This document shows, piece after piece, positions 1 through 12,396 of a stretch of DNA of 64,000 nucleotides; the first letter of the stretch is position 1, and each line of letters begins with the position of its first letter. Source of the stretch: Raphanus sativus (lineage: Eukaryota; Streptophyta; Magnoliopsida; Brassicales; Brassicaceae); NCBI RefSeq assembly GCF_000801105.2, contig NC_079515.1, forward strand, positions 5,890,001 through 5,954,000. Reading direction: 5' to 3'. Below the pieces are notes generated by a model. It was not told the DNA's origin, did no database searches, and saw only the letters and a program-made list of their open reading frames with translations. The translations under genes were made by a program, and so were the position numbers.

Positions 1-244
1 AACCGGTGACTTTGCTAGACATTACTATGCTTTCATTGCTTCGAAAAGATGGTCACCCTTCCATTTACGGTCTAGGCGGCCGCAATGATTGCAGCCACTG
101 GTGTCTCTCTGGCGTACCGGATACTTGGAATGAGATTCTTTACAATTATATGCTTTAGTAAGAACATTTAAACTTAACGAAAGAAAACATTAATAACATA
201 TTTGTTATTGCGTTTGATTCTACATTTGAATCTTAATAAAATAA

Positions 245-1086
245 CTAGATTAGGACCCGCCCTAAAGGGCGGAAATTGATTTGTCAAATTTCAATTAATA
301 ATATATGGTATATATAATATGTGTATATAATATTATATATATTTTGTGTAACATTTATATATATATATATACATATTAGACATATATATAATATTTTATT
401 AAATATATATAGAATTTAATAGTGTTATAATTTGTGTTGTACTTGTTATTAGTTTGTATTTAATCTTCTTTCATTTCTAGTATAATAATTTGCTTTGTCA
501 CACATTTTACCTTTTAACACACATAGTTATGCTTTTTTTTCAAAAAAAAAACTTATACACATGGTCTCGTAAAATGTAATATATAAAAAACATATTTAAA
601 AAATCTACTAACCATATGCCACCATTATTTGGTTGTTTGAACAAAAAAAAATCATGTTCTTGCATAACTGTATATGTTGTGATATGATGTAGGTGAAAAA
701 TAAATATATGGAAGTAAAGTTAGTGATACGAACATGAGCATATGTTGGTCTATGCCACAATTATTTGGTTTTTGGAAGATCAATGAGCATAAGCATACAC
801 GGTCTTTGTATGCTTACGTTGTAAATGAGTCGGATATTTTTTCTCTTATGTCTGGAATGATATGGAACTCGTTGATTTAAGAGTGATTCAGTTTTATATG
901 ATCTAATTATATTAAGAGATTAACCAAAAATATTATAAAAGTGTTAATGGTTAGGTTTAACTAATCTATGTTGGTTAAGATTTGGTTTAATTTAAATTGG
1001 TAGGTTACATTGTATAGGAGGTATGATATATTCTAGCAACAACTATGAAAGAGTCCAAAATTTAAATGAGAACTTCAAATAGTAGA
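245..1086 (-). mobile_element. Probable non-autonomous Helitron
   Basis: Read on the minus strand, the 3' end has a GC-rich hairpin (CCGCCCT/AGGGCGG, 257-272) followed by a short spacer and a terminal CTAG (245-248), with the flanking base T on that strand (A244 on plus). That is the crucifer Helitron 3' signature. The proposed 5' end on the minus strand starts TCTACTATTTGAAG, complementary to bases ending at 1086, and the next plus base is T, as expected for A|T insertion. The interior is AT-rich (TA runs at 300-420) with no coding capacity. The 3' end is well supported; the 5' end is my best guess. Confidence 0.5.
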
Positions 1087-1555
1087 TAATCCCTAAATTA
1101 ATAGATTAGATAAAGATCATTTTCTAAAGGCTAAATAGGATTCCATAAATCGAATTACTAAGAAACAAATGAATAGAAAATATGCATACGACGAGTGAAA
1201 TGAAAGAGAGGTACTCAGGTTGAGAAAGGGGATGGTTTGTGGTCCAAGCAAGTAAACCGGATACTGATTAGAGGCAGACTATGAATTCGTTTAGATTTAA
1301 AAATTTCATTACGAACAAAGTACGTATGCCACTGCTAAATTTTCAAGCAAAGTCTACATTAGTTAGATAACATTGGAACTGAATATGAATCAAGAATCAT
1401 ATTGGTAAGCCAAAGAACTATGGAGAATTCACATTGGTTTTTGCATGCGCACCTTAGCTTTCCAGGTGAAATTCTAAGTAACTAAAAGTTAGAGTGAGTT
1501 ACATAATGAGGCACTTTTGTCTTTTGTTCACACTCTAGGCCACATCTTGTTGGTA

Positions 1556-3250
1556 GCACACTTTCTTTTGGAAAGAAAGTGTTTTAAAGACACAAATACC
1601 CTTATGAGGAGAGCGGGTGTTTTTTGATTTAGTTACAATTAATTAGGTTGGTGTCTTGACTATTAAGCCTTCAATCCGACGGTTGATGTTAAAAACAAAA
1701 ATTACAATACAAGTTGCGCAGATACAACTAGTGGGATTGAGAGGTTTTTTCATAAGAGATTACAGAGATTAAAATGTGGACGTAGATGGTGGTGTGTACA
1801 CAATGAAAAAAAAAATTAAAATGATAAGCTCAAAGTTAAGCGTTCCAAAATCTTACAACGGCACAAGTGTTATGTTGATCGCAACACAAAAAGAAACCAA
1901 AGGTGGAGTACACAAACTTAGAGCATACAGATTATAAGTTGTTTTGGACGAGAGAGTCGTGGTCGGGGGTGTTGTGGATGGGGAAGCTGTGTGCCGGTGG
2001 GTTCTTGTGTTCAGATGGGTTGTGGACGGGTATGTTGTGGACGGGTGAGGGTTGTTGTGGGGAATTATGTTCAGGGCTTCGACTAACTTAACGAACCTCA
2101 AAGTCGGATCTTGCTTTTGGATCTAAAGAATCTAGGAATCACGAGCTTAAATTCACAATTGTTGGTGGAGCTTTTAATCTTCGACCGTGGAGAGACGACA
2201 GTGAATCTGTTACGGTATAACGGAGATGGGATCACGAGCTGAGAGCAGACACCCGTGGAGGAGCTGAACACGGCTCGAAGACTCAGAGGTGGTGAAGGAG
2301 GTCGTGACCGGTTTAGAAGCTACGACATTAAAATTGCAGAGGTGGATCAGAGCTTGTATCACAGCGGTGACTGGGGTTCGAGTTTGATTTCGGGAGAAGC
2401 TGCTACTCCATCAACTCTAAGAGGACCCAAGAGGCTGTGGCACCACCATACATCTCTCTTGTTCTTCCACATGGATATATCCGCTGCTGCAAAAAAAAAG
2501 TAGAAAATTTACAAACCCATGATTCTTGTTCTTTATTGACCCATTGGCCAAGAACCTGATACTCCATCAACATCTCAGCGTGGTCTCTTTCTTCCACACT
2601 CGAGTCCTTGAAAAAACTGCAACAACGCATCACGCAGCTCAATTAATAAATAAAGACACAAGCTTTATCAAAGAATCAACAAAACTCTCAAGACACAAAC
2701 TTTATCAAAGAATCAACAAAACTCTCAACATTGTATTCAACGCTGGTTTTCCCCGATGCCATTTATTGGTTGCGTGGATGCACAAACAGAGAATGAGAGG
2801 TTTTCCCCGAGAAAACAGTGGAGAAAAGAGATTAGAATTAATTGATTTGGAAAAGAGGTTTTGAAATTGAGATTTGAGATAGGAGAGAGAAGAAACAGAT
2901 GATGACTATCAATGGCTCTCCATGGCTGGGAGATGGAACCAGAGGTAAGAAGAGCTTGGAGATGCAGAGAGGACTCGAGAGAACAGATCAAGACGGCGAC
3001 AACCAGCGACATCAATAAATTAGTATCTCAAAATAAAATGAAGAGGAATAACAGTCATCGGATTTCAGATTGATTAGGGTTTTTAATCTTCATCTGCTCT
3101 AAGATGAAAGTTGGAAAATTGGAATTTTTGTGTTGGATTTTTTTTTTTTTTGTTCAGTTTGCTCACGACTACGAAGAATTTAGTTTCTGGTCAAAGGGTA
3201 TAGAAGTCTTTCAAACACAACAAAGTGTGTCACAAGTGGATTGTATCTCT
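1556..3250. mobile_element. Possible Mutator-like element with imperfect terminal repeats
   Basis: Bases about 1556-1610 and the reverse complement of about 3190-3250 share an ordered set of blocks (CACACTTT, then AAAGAC, then ATACCCTT), suggesting degenerate terminal inverted repeats of about 60 bp. I found no target duplication and no transposase. The interior holds only low-complexity open frames (for example the GTTGTGGACGGG-type repeats at 1950-2060) and a 37-bp tandem duplication (2655-2691 and 2692-2728). It could be a Mutator-like or captured-sequence element, or unrelated repeat debris. Confidence 0.3.
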
Positions 3251-3333
3251 ATGTGTAATTGAAAAGTGATAAAGTGTGTCTAGATGTAAAAAATTCTAAA
3301 AGTTATGTGAACTATCACAGATAACGACAAAAA

Positions 3334-3405
3334 GGGTCCTTAGCTCAGTGGTAGAGCATTTGACTGCAGATCAAGAGGTCACCGGTTCGAACCCGGTAGG
3401 GCCCT
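3334..3405 (+). tRNA. tRNA-Cys (anticodon GCA)
   Basis: A complete 72-base cloverleaf is visible. The 7-bp acceptor stem (3334-3340 with 3398-3404) contains one G-U pair. The D arm contains AGCTCAGTGGTAGAGC, the anticodon loop reads CTGCAGA (anticodon GCA, cysteine), and the T arm has GGTTCGAACCC. There is no intron and no encoded CCA, as expected in eukaryotes. A T run beginning at 3409 can serve as the RNA polymerase III terminator. The A and B box promoters are intact, so the gene is probably functional although it sits alone in repeat-rich DNA. Confidence 0.95.
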
Positions 3406-6000
3406 ATATTTTGTTTTTTGTTCAATAGGAACTGTATTTTACCGTTAGTCCCTTGAATATATTCGTTTGTACACAATTCTGGAGTAGCTACAACTATTTG
3501 ATACAAGTGTCATACCTTTACAAAGGACCATGGTCTCAAAACTCTTTGCTGGTGTTGCTTTCAGCTTTCACTGACCCTGCAACAAGTAGCAGGAAACAAT
3601 CAGCCACAAATATTATTACCAAAGTAAGTATTTTTTTTCCTTCTGGTGATTAGCTGTGGATTTTGGAAGAAAAGCTGTGGATTCGAGAGCAAATTCTTTA
3701 ACAACAACAAAAAAGCAAATTAGAGTTTGTAAAAAATACTTCGCTATTATACAATACAAGATAATTCTATAACCTTTTTATTATATCTGTGTAAAATAGG
3801 TTTTACCTCTGAAACTACAAGAACGTAAGGAATCTATTCTAAAGCAATGTTCAGAGGGAGATGATGAGGATATGATTTGCATACCTAGAATCGAAATGGA
3901 GTTTCAGGTTCAATACTTACTGCTCCTCATGTTGAACTGATCAAAATTTTAACTATTACTGAGCTACATATGGTTTCCCTCCAGCTATAGTAGTGACACC
4001 TGTTAAAGAAAATGTTCAAAAAGGACTCTTTAGATCATTTCAGTCTGATAATTGTTCAAATATAAGAACACTCTGCATGCCTGAATCTCCAATCTTTGCT
4101 GATGGCTAGATTCAAATTATCAGCGACATAAACATTCCCTTTATTGTGACTCCTTTTTAGGATGATTAAAACGAGCCTCGCTACGTTTTCCATCAGCATA
4201 AAGCTCTCCCTCATCAGAAACTAGAAGGAAGAAAACCGATTTCGTTTCCTTCCACAACGGTTTCGACCAAGTAACCATTCTCAAACTCAAGAACATTTGT
4301 ATCTGCAGGTTGAGAAACAAATACATGAGACCAAATTGAGAAATCACCTGGTTGGGAGGATGTTTTAGAGGATGATGATCCTGTAGTCCACTTGAGAACC
4401 GACGACATGTGCTTAACCAACTAACATGGTTTCCATTTACAGCAAATAGGACATCAAACTCAACAGCGAGTTCATAAAAAGAATAAAGAATAAGTTAGCT
4501 ATCAATTTTAATTACCAAATAGAACTAAACTTATGACTAGAAAGTGAGTGAACAGAGAAGACGCACCCAAATCAATCACTGCTGATCAGAAATTTATAAA
4601 AATCAATCAAAAACTAAAGTGGTAATTTACCAGCAGGAGGAGCAGCTTGAGCTTAGAAGCTGTGAAGAAGAGTAAAGACTATGAATAAAGTAAACAAAGT
4701 CTTTAAAGTACCAAGTAAAGCTCTGAGAGATTCTCCCATCTCTTTTTTGTAGCCTCATAAGTACAAGCTATGTTCGAATCAAACCTTAGACAGAATCAAA
4801 CCAAACCAATGTAGAGATGGAATAGTTCTTTTCCAAAGTATTAATGTACTAATGTTACTGTGTTCTTTTCTTGTGGTAATTACCTTTGTGGTTTGGTTAC
4901 TAGTGTTCAAGAAATGGTCATTAATACTGATTCTGTTACTAGACCCTTTTTATAGGGCCCATTACTGAGCCCATCAGTGGTCCTACCTTGGATGCGCCCG
5001 TTGGATGGTGCTAAATGCTTACCCACTATAAGTTCTGAAGAAAAGACAAAAATAATTAGAAAACAAGAATGAAAAAAAGCTGAAACAGATCAGAAGCACT
5101 TCTACGATTTGTCTAATCACATCAATATCTCCATTGTCTTCTAGGTAAATCAACAGTACCTCCCAATATATATATATGTATGAATAGAAAACCACTCTTT
5201 TTTTTGTTCAAAGAATAGAAAACCACTCTATTGTATCAAAGTATCAAATAAAGGGTAATCTAAAGGGAAACCTACATGTAGTAGCCTCTCTCATCGCTCT
5301 CAGTTTTCCTTTTGAATATTGAAATTCTGTTGTCGCAACTTTTTTCCGTTACCAGCTCCACTCCATGCATTCATAACTCAGAAGAGTATGCAGCATAGCT
5401 ACCGCTATAAGAGTAAGTTTACATTACCCATTATAAGACTAACAATTGTTTGTGATTAAAAAAAAGGACTAACAGTTGTTTAGTTATAGTGACTTCTTAA
5501 AGATAATTCAAACCTTGGACTTGGCAATTAGCATCCTTGATTTGCTTCCATCGATAAGACATACAACTGTAGTCTGTATTTATTCTGTTCTTCGCACGTA
5601 ATTAGTGTAAAACCAATCTTGCCAGTAAGCTGTCTTTATGCAAGTTGGACTTTTCTTAAATTAAAATACTATTAAGATTTGATGACCAGTTTGTGGAATG
5701 ATGCGCTACTTTTTAGTCTCTTCTGTGTTATGTACGTATGCAAATATTTTATTTGGTAATAGAACTAACCTACATATTGTTTTTTGTAAAATTTATCTCA
5801 AAATATTCTTCAAAAAAAAAATTATCTCAAAATGGAATCTGAAGTAAAAATGTTTTAATCCTATTCTATTTTTGAATTATGTAATGGATTATATATATTT
5901 CTTTTTGTCTATTATTCCATTTTTATTCTAAAAGTAAAATATAATTGAAATAAACTCAATTCTATTATAAAATTACTCTATTTTTTTCCAAAATTGAGCT
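3406..6000. other. Gene-poor AT-rich stretch
   Basis: Apart from the broken fragment at 4141-4420, I see no coding sequence with splice-site or homology support. The stretch holds homopolymer runs and short AT repeats. Its right end grades into the promoter of the DUF641 gene. Confidence 0.5.
4141..4420 (-). pseudogene. Frameshifted coding fragment, possibly Agenet/Tudor-like
   Basis: Two overlapping minus-strand frames join into one plausible protein segment only if a frameshift near 4215-4240 is allowed. The first runs ...FENGYLVETVVEGNEIGFLP and the second continues VSDEGELYADGK...HPKKES. The alternation of charged and hydrophobic residues and the ending in a proline/lysine stretch recall plant Agenet (Tudor-like) domains, but I cannot identify a parent gene. 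No start, splice sites or neighbouring exons are evident. It is best read as a decayed gene fragment in repeat-rich DNA; the family call is tentative. Confidence 0.25.
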
Positions 6001-6061
6001 TCCATTAACTTTGAGCTATGCAAAGCGATTCAAATGTGTGATCGTTACACTCTTGAATTGC

Positions 6062-6067
6062 CACGTG
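6062..6067. promoter_or_regulatory. G-box upstream of the DUF641/GIL1-like gene
   Basis: A perfect CACGTG palindrome lies about 2 kb upstream of the DUF641 start codon and about 300 bp before CT-rich leader-like sequence (6340-6420). G-boxes bind bZIP and bHLH (PIF-type) factors and are common in light-regulated plant promoters. Whether it is used here is inference. Confidence 0.35.
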
Positions 6068-8101
6068 TTGCTTTTCGAACCACACTCGTACCGGCCGGAC
6101 CGGTCTTCACGCAACAACAACAACTTTCCTAACCGTGTGGTATTTTGCGTTTTTGTCTGACTACGTACGTAGTAGCAGTTTTTAAAACATGTCATAAATC
6201 TGTATTTGTCTGCATACTTACCAACAACACCCTTTCCGTTTCGACGTTTCCGCAGCGTCAAGCGTCAATGTCGGTGTAAATATCTCTTACGTTACGAGGG
6301 TATATCCGGAAACTTAAGTCTTTTGAACTTCCCAAGGCTCGCTCTGCCTCTCCTCTCTCTGTCATTTACTTAGTCTCCTCCTACTATTCTCTCTCTAAAA
6401 ACTTCGAAAGCTTTACACTTTTTCTTTTTCTTCTTCTCGTTCTCGAGCTCCGGGTTTGTCTTGAAACCGTGAAGGAATCTCTATCTTTATCTCTCTTTCT
6501 TGTTTTGTTGTTGCCCATATTGTCGATAGGTAGTGTGATAAAGCAGAGAGAATATTTCCGGGTTGAGTGTATTTTCTTCGATCAGGTTTGCTAATCAACA
6601 TCTGATCATTCTTGTTTTGTTTTTTTTTTTCTGAATGATGGAGTGTTTTGTTTATCTCGTTTTCAATCAATAAATAACTTGCGATGCTTGAGACAATCAG
6701 TGAAAATCCAGGCCATGATTCTTGAATTCACATTGCGTGCACATTAGGAGTATTGCATTCTCTTTCTATGTTCTTTGTTTCCTATCCTTTTCATCAATTT
6801 TCTTATCATTCAGTAGGTAGTGATTTGAAGTTTCATATGATTGACAGGGTTCTAAGCAGAGGTTGGTCTGTCGTTTCTTTCCAGTTCATTTCTTCAGATT
6901 CACTCTAAAATGAAACGAGAACAACAACAAAACAAAACATAGAAACATAGTGAGATTCGTTTCTAGGTTACTTACTGACTCTTTAATTAACACAACTCAG
7001 TAGATCTTTGGGTTAAACAAAAAGTGATATGGTTAAGTGGAATAGAGAATATGAATGTTTTGTTGAGTAGTATAGTCTGTGACTGACTGTACAAAATGTT
7101 AGGTAGCTATATTAGGCTTAGAGACTGTCCTACCTTTATCTTTTTCAAATGAGTGGAATCAAATGACCAATTCAAGAGAATCAAATACATACAAGCATGT
7201 GTGTGTTTGTGTGTGGGGGCACTTTTTGATCCTTGGATTCTAGTTTAAAACTGATTTGGTCTTTAGCAATTATGATTCCTGAATTACACTGATCTTTTTT
7301 TTCTCAGTGTTCCATAATTGATAACTCATAAACAACTTTGAGTATCTATATGTATTTAAACTCACTAGCTCTTTTTGTATTCTCTTTTGCACTTTTTCTT
7401 GACTGTTTCTCAGGAAAATAAAAAAAAGTTAAATAGAAAATGAGAACAGAGGGGGTGTGTTGAATTATTTGCATGTGTCATGTGTTCTCCTGCAGATAAA
7501 CCCATTTGGGTACAATTTTTATTCTATGTTATTTGTTTGATTCCATAGCAGCATATTTTGACTATATAGCCCCACTACATATATAGCAAGCAAAAGATTT
7601 TCAGAACATTAATGAGAAAAAAATGAAAAAGAAAAAGAAAAGTAGATCGGATCATGAAAAGAAAATGGTACTACACACGCAAGTTGTTTTATTCTTCTTC
7701 CTTGGACATTTCTTGATTGTTTATTCCTTGAAAGAAAAACACATTTTCTTTTTATATATGAGCCACATTGTCCCCACAACTTTGGATCAATCTGTGACCA
7801 CTTGATATTGTAGGCATGTATCTCCCTCTCTCGGTGTACTCATGTACATAAATGTATATGCATACATCTCTCTCTTATGACCAAAAAAGTGTAGTGTTAG
7901 CCATTAGTGAGATCATCATCTCTTCAAACTCCTTATCTGCTCTTCAATTATAAAGTGAAGATCCGTTAATGGTCCTAGATCTGAATTTGCTTTTACTTTT
8001 CCTTTTTTATTTAGATATTGACATCCATTACAAGTCACATTCATAACTTTCTTCCTTATCATTATCCTTCTTTAACTAAACACTGGTGGTGTATCTTGCA
8101 G

Positions 8102-9430
8102 ATGGAGACTGTGAAGCCATTGGATGTTGTTACTTCAGGAAAAGGAAAACTGAGACGCGCGTTTGTGAAAGTTATCAACATTAAAAAGCTAACCGGTGTG
8201 GTTCCAGAAGGTGACAAGGTAGATAAAGACTTAGTGAAGAATGCTGCAAATCTTTCAGAGTCATTCGACAAGCTGGAGGAAGAGTACGAGAAAAGACTCG
8301 CCATGGAAGCTCTTCTCGCAAAGCTATTCGCTACGGTCTCTTCCATAAAGTCAGCTTACGCGCAGCTGCAGTACGCTCAGTCACCGTACGATCCAGCTGG
8401 GATACAGAGAGCAGACGGCTTGGTGGTCTCGGAGCTGAAGACATTGTCTGAACTCAAACAGAGCTTCTTGAAGAAAGAGTTCGATGCTTACCCCGATAGA
8501 ACTCTAGCTCTCGCCGAGATTCAAGAGCTGAGAAGCTTGCTAAAGACTTACGAGATCACGGGGAAGAAGATGGAGTGTCAGCTGAAGCTTAAAGACTCTG
8601 AGATCATCTTCCTCAAAGAGAAGTTTCAAGAATCGTTGTCTCAGAACAAGTCGATGGAGAAGAGACTACTTAACCAAAGCGGTCCACTGGATCGTAACAG
8701 TCCGTCTCATTTCGTTACTTACCTCCACCACACAGTCAAATCGATCAGAGGATTCGTCAAAGTAATGATCGAGCAGATGAGGTTCGCGGGGTGGGACGTC
8801 GTTACAGCAGCTGATTCGATACAGAGTGGAGTCTTGTACTACAAGCAAGACCACACGTGTTTCGCCTTCGAGCATTTCGTTTGTAAAGTAATGTTCGAAG
8901 CCTTTCATCTACCTTACTTCTCAACCGAATCATCATCGAGTAAGAGCAGCAGAGAGATGTTCTTCGAGAGGTTCAGTGAGCTCAGATCAGTGAAAGCGAG
9001 AGAGTATATCACGTCACGGCCTAAGTCGAGATTCTCGAGGTTCTGCAGAGGGAAGTATCTGCAGCTCGTGCATCCGAGGATGGAGCTCGCGTTCTTCGGA
9101 CACAACCAGGTCTCCACCGCCGGGGAGTTTCCGGAGACGAGTTTCTGCGCCGCGTTTTTGGAGATGGCGAGACGGGTTTGGCTCTTGCATTGCCTCGCGT
9201 TCTCTTTCGACCCCGAAGAAGCTTCGATCTTTCGAGTTTCCGAGGGTTCTAGGTTCTCGGAAGTGTACATGAGGAGCGTGTCGGAAGAGAGCTTGTTGTT
9301 GTCGGAATCTGAGCCGAGAGTTGCGTTTACTGTGGTTCCTGGGTTTAGAATCGGGAAGACTTCGATACAGTGCGAGGTTTACCTGTCTCGTTCCAAGTCA
9401 ACGCCTTGTGGATCTGATAAAGATCCGTAA
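8102..9430 (+). CDS. DUF641 / GIL1-like protein
   Basis: A single coding exon for 442 residues. An open frame extends 84 bases further upstream, but a splice acceptor (TATCTTGCAG) lies directly before the ATG at 8102, so this ATG is the likely start and the leader contains an intron. The CT-rich leader may begin near 6340-6420. The N-terminal half (about residues 50-190) is the DUF641 domain: a helical region with SESFDKLEEEYEKRL and KSAYAQLQYAQSPYDP, then coiled coil around 135-190. The C-terminal half (about 200-440) is the conserved GIL1-type region, with FAGWDVVTAADSI near 227-240. Family members include Arabidopsis GRAVITROPIC IN THE LIGHT 1, needed for light-dependent loss of hypocotyl gravitropism; biochemical function is unknown. 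By gene order this is the At3g14870 counterpart, not GIL1 itself. Confidence 0.9.
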   Translation: METVKPLDVVTSGKGKLRRAFVKVINIKKLTGVVPEGDKVDKDLVKNAANLSESFDKLEEEYEKRLAMEALLAKLFATVSSIKSAYAQLQYAQSPYDPAGIQRADGLVVSELKTLSELKQSFLKKEFDAYPDRTLALAEIQELRSLLKTYEITGKKMECQLKLKDSEIIFLKEKFQESLSQNKSMEKRLLNQSGPLDRNSPSHFVTYLHHTVKSIRGFVKVMIEQMRFAGWDVVTAADSIQSGVLYYKQDHTCFAFEHFVCKVMFEAFHLPYFSTESSSSKSSREMFFERFSELRSVKAREYITSRPKSRFSRFCRGKYLQLVHPRMELAFFGHNQVSTAGEFPETSFCAAFLEMARRVWLLHCLAFSFDPEEASIFRVSEGSRFSEVYMRSVSEESLLLSESEPRVAFTVVPGFRIGKTSIQCEVYLSRSKSTPCGSDKDP

Positions 9431-9860
9431 TCGGACGGTGTAAGATTCCTACTGGGGTGTTATGGTAATTTTAGGTGGTTGGGATGTTTTTTTTGGTTTA
9501 GGAAAATAAATGAGGAGAAAAATTTGCTGACCGTTGGATTAAGTCTGTGACTGTTGCGATTATGTCTGTGCCTCTCTTTTTTTTTGTTTTATATTTTGAT
9601 CAGAGAGACAGAAGCATCTTTGAGCTGTTCTCCTCCATCAATTATTTAGTTATATCGTCACTATCCTTCTATCCTATGTAAATAATTCGTAATAATATGA
9701 GATATTATTGTCATGGCTATATTTTTCAAGTTGTGTATGATGTTTGCAGTTATGTAATATGAATTATGATATCAATCAGTGCGTCAAAAAGCATGATTAA
9801 AAATAAATAAAATATTGTATGTGTGGAATTGAGATATCTTCTAAAAATGAAAATGAAGCA

Positions 9861-9975
9861 CGGACCAAATATGTTATGATAATAGGATCATAAAGACTGA
9901 TGGGTCCAATATAATATCCACCGACCAAATATGTTAGATAACAATTAGATTTCAGATGGGTCCAATATATTTTTG
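9861..9975. repeat. Two-copy imperfect tandem repeat, about 60 bp
   Basis: The pair of motifs ACCAAATATGTTA and TGGGTCCAATATA occurs twice in the same order (9863 and 9923; 9901 and 9957), giving a period of 56-60 bases. It lies in the intergenic stretch downstream of the DUF641 gene. No function is evident. Confidence 0.5.
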
Positions 9976-10459
9976 ATAGATCTCATGGGCCCAAAAGTAC
10001 TCCTATCCAAGAATCTTATGTCTCCACGACGTCTGGGTCCAAGGCTCGGTGGGTAAGGCATGCGGTTTATTCTCGATTGTTTAAACTGATCCGGTTAGTA
10101 TCACACTATCACTATGCTGAATCTCAAACCTGTCATTTTGTCTAGGATTTGGTATAGAATCTACGGTATTAGAACTTGCGACCAAGCCAGTTCGGTTTTC
10201 ACATTTACACCTGAATCATTTACAATTTTTTGACAACATGGATACAGTTTTACACGTAACGTAACTCTGCCAGAAAAATAAACCATCAATTCTCAACGCG
10301 ATAGAACTTTACTTTTCTTTTGACTAACTAATAAGTAATACGTTAAATACAATAACAAAGTCGGTGACGGTGAAAAAGAATCATTATAAAAGCATAATGT
10401 ATGAGAGATTATAAAATGGTTCTGCCACATCCCAAACACTACGGTGGACCCAAAAAAGA

Positions 10460-11629
10460 ATGAGCCAAGAGACAGCGATAGAAAGCTTCAAGAAATTTCA
10501 ACACTCATGGGTAGAGCAGATACACCACCACCTCAACCACCTGCGCTCCGTCCAAAACCACCACCGTAACTCTGCTACCGGTGACGAGCAACGGCTGAAG
10601 GAAGCGGTGGAGAGAGCTATGGAACTTTGTAGAGAGTACCACAGGGCGAAGTTGGTCACAACGGAGAAAGATGTGATCGGACTTATGGCTGCTCCTTGGT
10701 CTTCTGCTCTTGAAAGGTCGCTCCATTGGGTTGGTGATTGGCGACCAACTACCTTGTTTCATCTGGTTTACACCGAGTCTAGTATTTTGTTTGAGTCTCG
10801 TATCGTTGATATTCTCCGGGGGTTTCGCACCGGTGATCTCAGTGATCTATCTCCTTCTCAATTCAGGTTATTTACCGGACCCTTATTAAGAAGATACTTA
10901 AGTGTACCAATTAAAAATGTATAATATGTATGGTTTTTGTTTTATGAAAAGATATTTCAAAATATCTTGACTTTTGTGAAATAAGCTAGCTGTGTTTACC
11001 AAAACAATACTTTCTGGAAGCTTAAATTAAAATTAAAATTTACAAAAAAAATTAAGATAAGAGGTATATTGTAATATGCAATTTGATTATTTACTCTCTC
11101 TCTCTTTCTTTGTGTGTTGAAAACAGGTTGCACGATCGAGTGATAAAACATTAGAGATTAAAAAGCATATATTTTAATTATTAATTTGTTTATTTTGGTA
11201 GTGTAATATTATTTTTGAAAATTTTATTTGTATGTTTTTTTCTGTGTGTAAGCATACGAACTAACTAAATACGTTTTGATTATTTAAATTTTAATATTTA
11301 GGTTTAAATTTGTCAAAGGCAGGACGGTGAGTGAGCTACAATGTGAGACGGTGAAGGAAGAGAATGCGATAACGGAAGAGTTATCGGAGTGGCAAGACGA
11401 CGCGAGCGATCTCGTCATGGGGACGGTGTCTGATCTCGACCAGAGGATACGACGGCTAGGAGAGATCGTTCATCGAGCCGATGATCTACGACTGAGAACG
11501 ATCACAGGTGTGGTGGAGCTCCTAAGTCCGCTGCAACAAGCCGAGTTTCTCATTGCTGCTGCTGAGCTTCGTACCGGCGTTTCTGGTTGGGGTAGTAGCC
11601 ACGACCGTCGTCGAAGTTCCAATGTCTAA
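10460..11629 (+). CDS. DOG1-domain protein (At3g14880-like)
   Basis: Two exons, 10460-10866 and 11323-11629, join in phase (AG|G, arginine) to give 237 residues. The joined protein reads ...SPSQFR-TVSELQCETVKEEN across the junction, the classic DOG1-family helix. The start MSQETAIESFKKFQHSWVEQ matches the usual DOG1 opening, a helix with a conserved Trp. DOG1 domains occur in the dormancy protein DOG1, which binds heme and interacts with PP2C phosphatases, and at the C-terminus of TGA-type bZIP factors. No bZIP region precedes the domain here, so DNA binding should not be assumed despite the common label 'transcription factor-like'. Length and exon layout look normal for the family. The exact role is unknown. 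Confidence 0.85.
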
Positions 11630-12396
11630 AATGCTTCTTGAAACGGTTTAAAAAGCTAATGAGAGTTGAGAGGATTTAATAGCTGTTAACCAATAATTAT
11701 ATGTGTTTACCATGTTTTTATTACATCCAAACTGAGTTTGGTTTTTACATGGTTATGAAATGTGGAAAACTCTTTTGTTTTATTTACTTATGTATGCATA
11801 CATGTTTTGCAATAAGTCGAATTATTCCTTATTGTTAATTAATGTTACCCTTTTCCGATTACTTTGAAATACTAGATGGGACTAATTGAAGTTTTTGTTA
11901 CTTTGTCAAACAAAAAATCAATAACGTTATCGTTGGTTTCTTTAGACCAAGTGGATGAGGAAAAAAAGGTCAGCGAACATTATTACAAAAGACATGAAGT
12001 GAACGTGGCGTGGTAATGTCTCTCGAAGACATGCATGAAGACACTTGGTATGCTACGCGTCCTCGTATCACGGCGTCGATTCCTAGCATTTTGTGTGGTT
12101 GAGTAAGTTAAAACTTCAAGAGATTCTTTCTCTTTTTGCCCCTATTAAAATAAGAGATTCTTCTTCACAAGTATTATATTCAAATAATGGAAGACGAGAA
12201 CAAAGATGATGACATAGCCATTTTATATTTGTTCGATCAGAGGACATAGCTCTACTCGTATATACGTAGTGTACTTGGTGTATAACTTTTGATTTCCCTT
12301 GCATCTTCTTGTAATTTTTTTTGTTTTTTTTTGCTTATAATAACATTTGTAATGTAATGTCAATTAACCATAAAAGTTTATACTTGAATTAATTAA
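11630..12396. other. Intergenic region downstream of the DOG1-domain gene
   Basis: No supported coding sequence. The sequence is AT-rich with probable 3'-end signals of the DOG1-domain gene just after 11629. The Helitron begins at its right edge. Confidence 0.5.

Noticed and set aside
8018..8101. Upstream in-frame extension of the DUF641 protein
   Set aside because: A splice acceptor lies immediately before the ATG at 8102 and the extension has intron-like composition and no family match.
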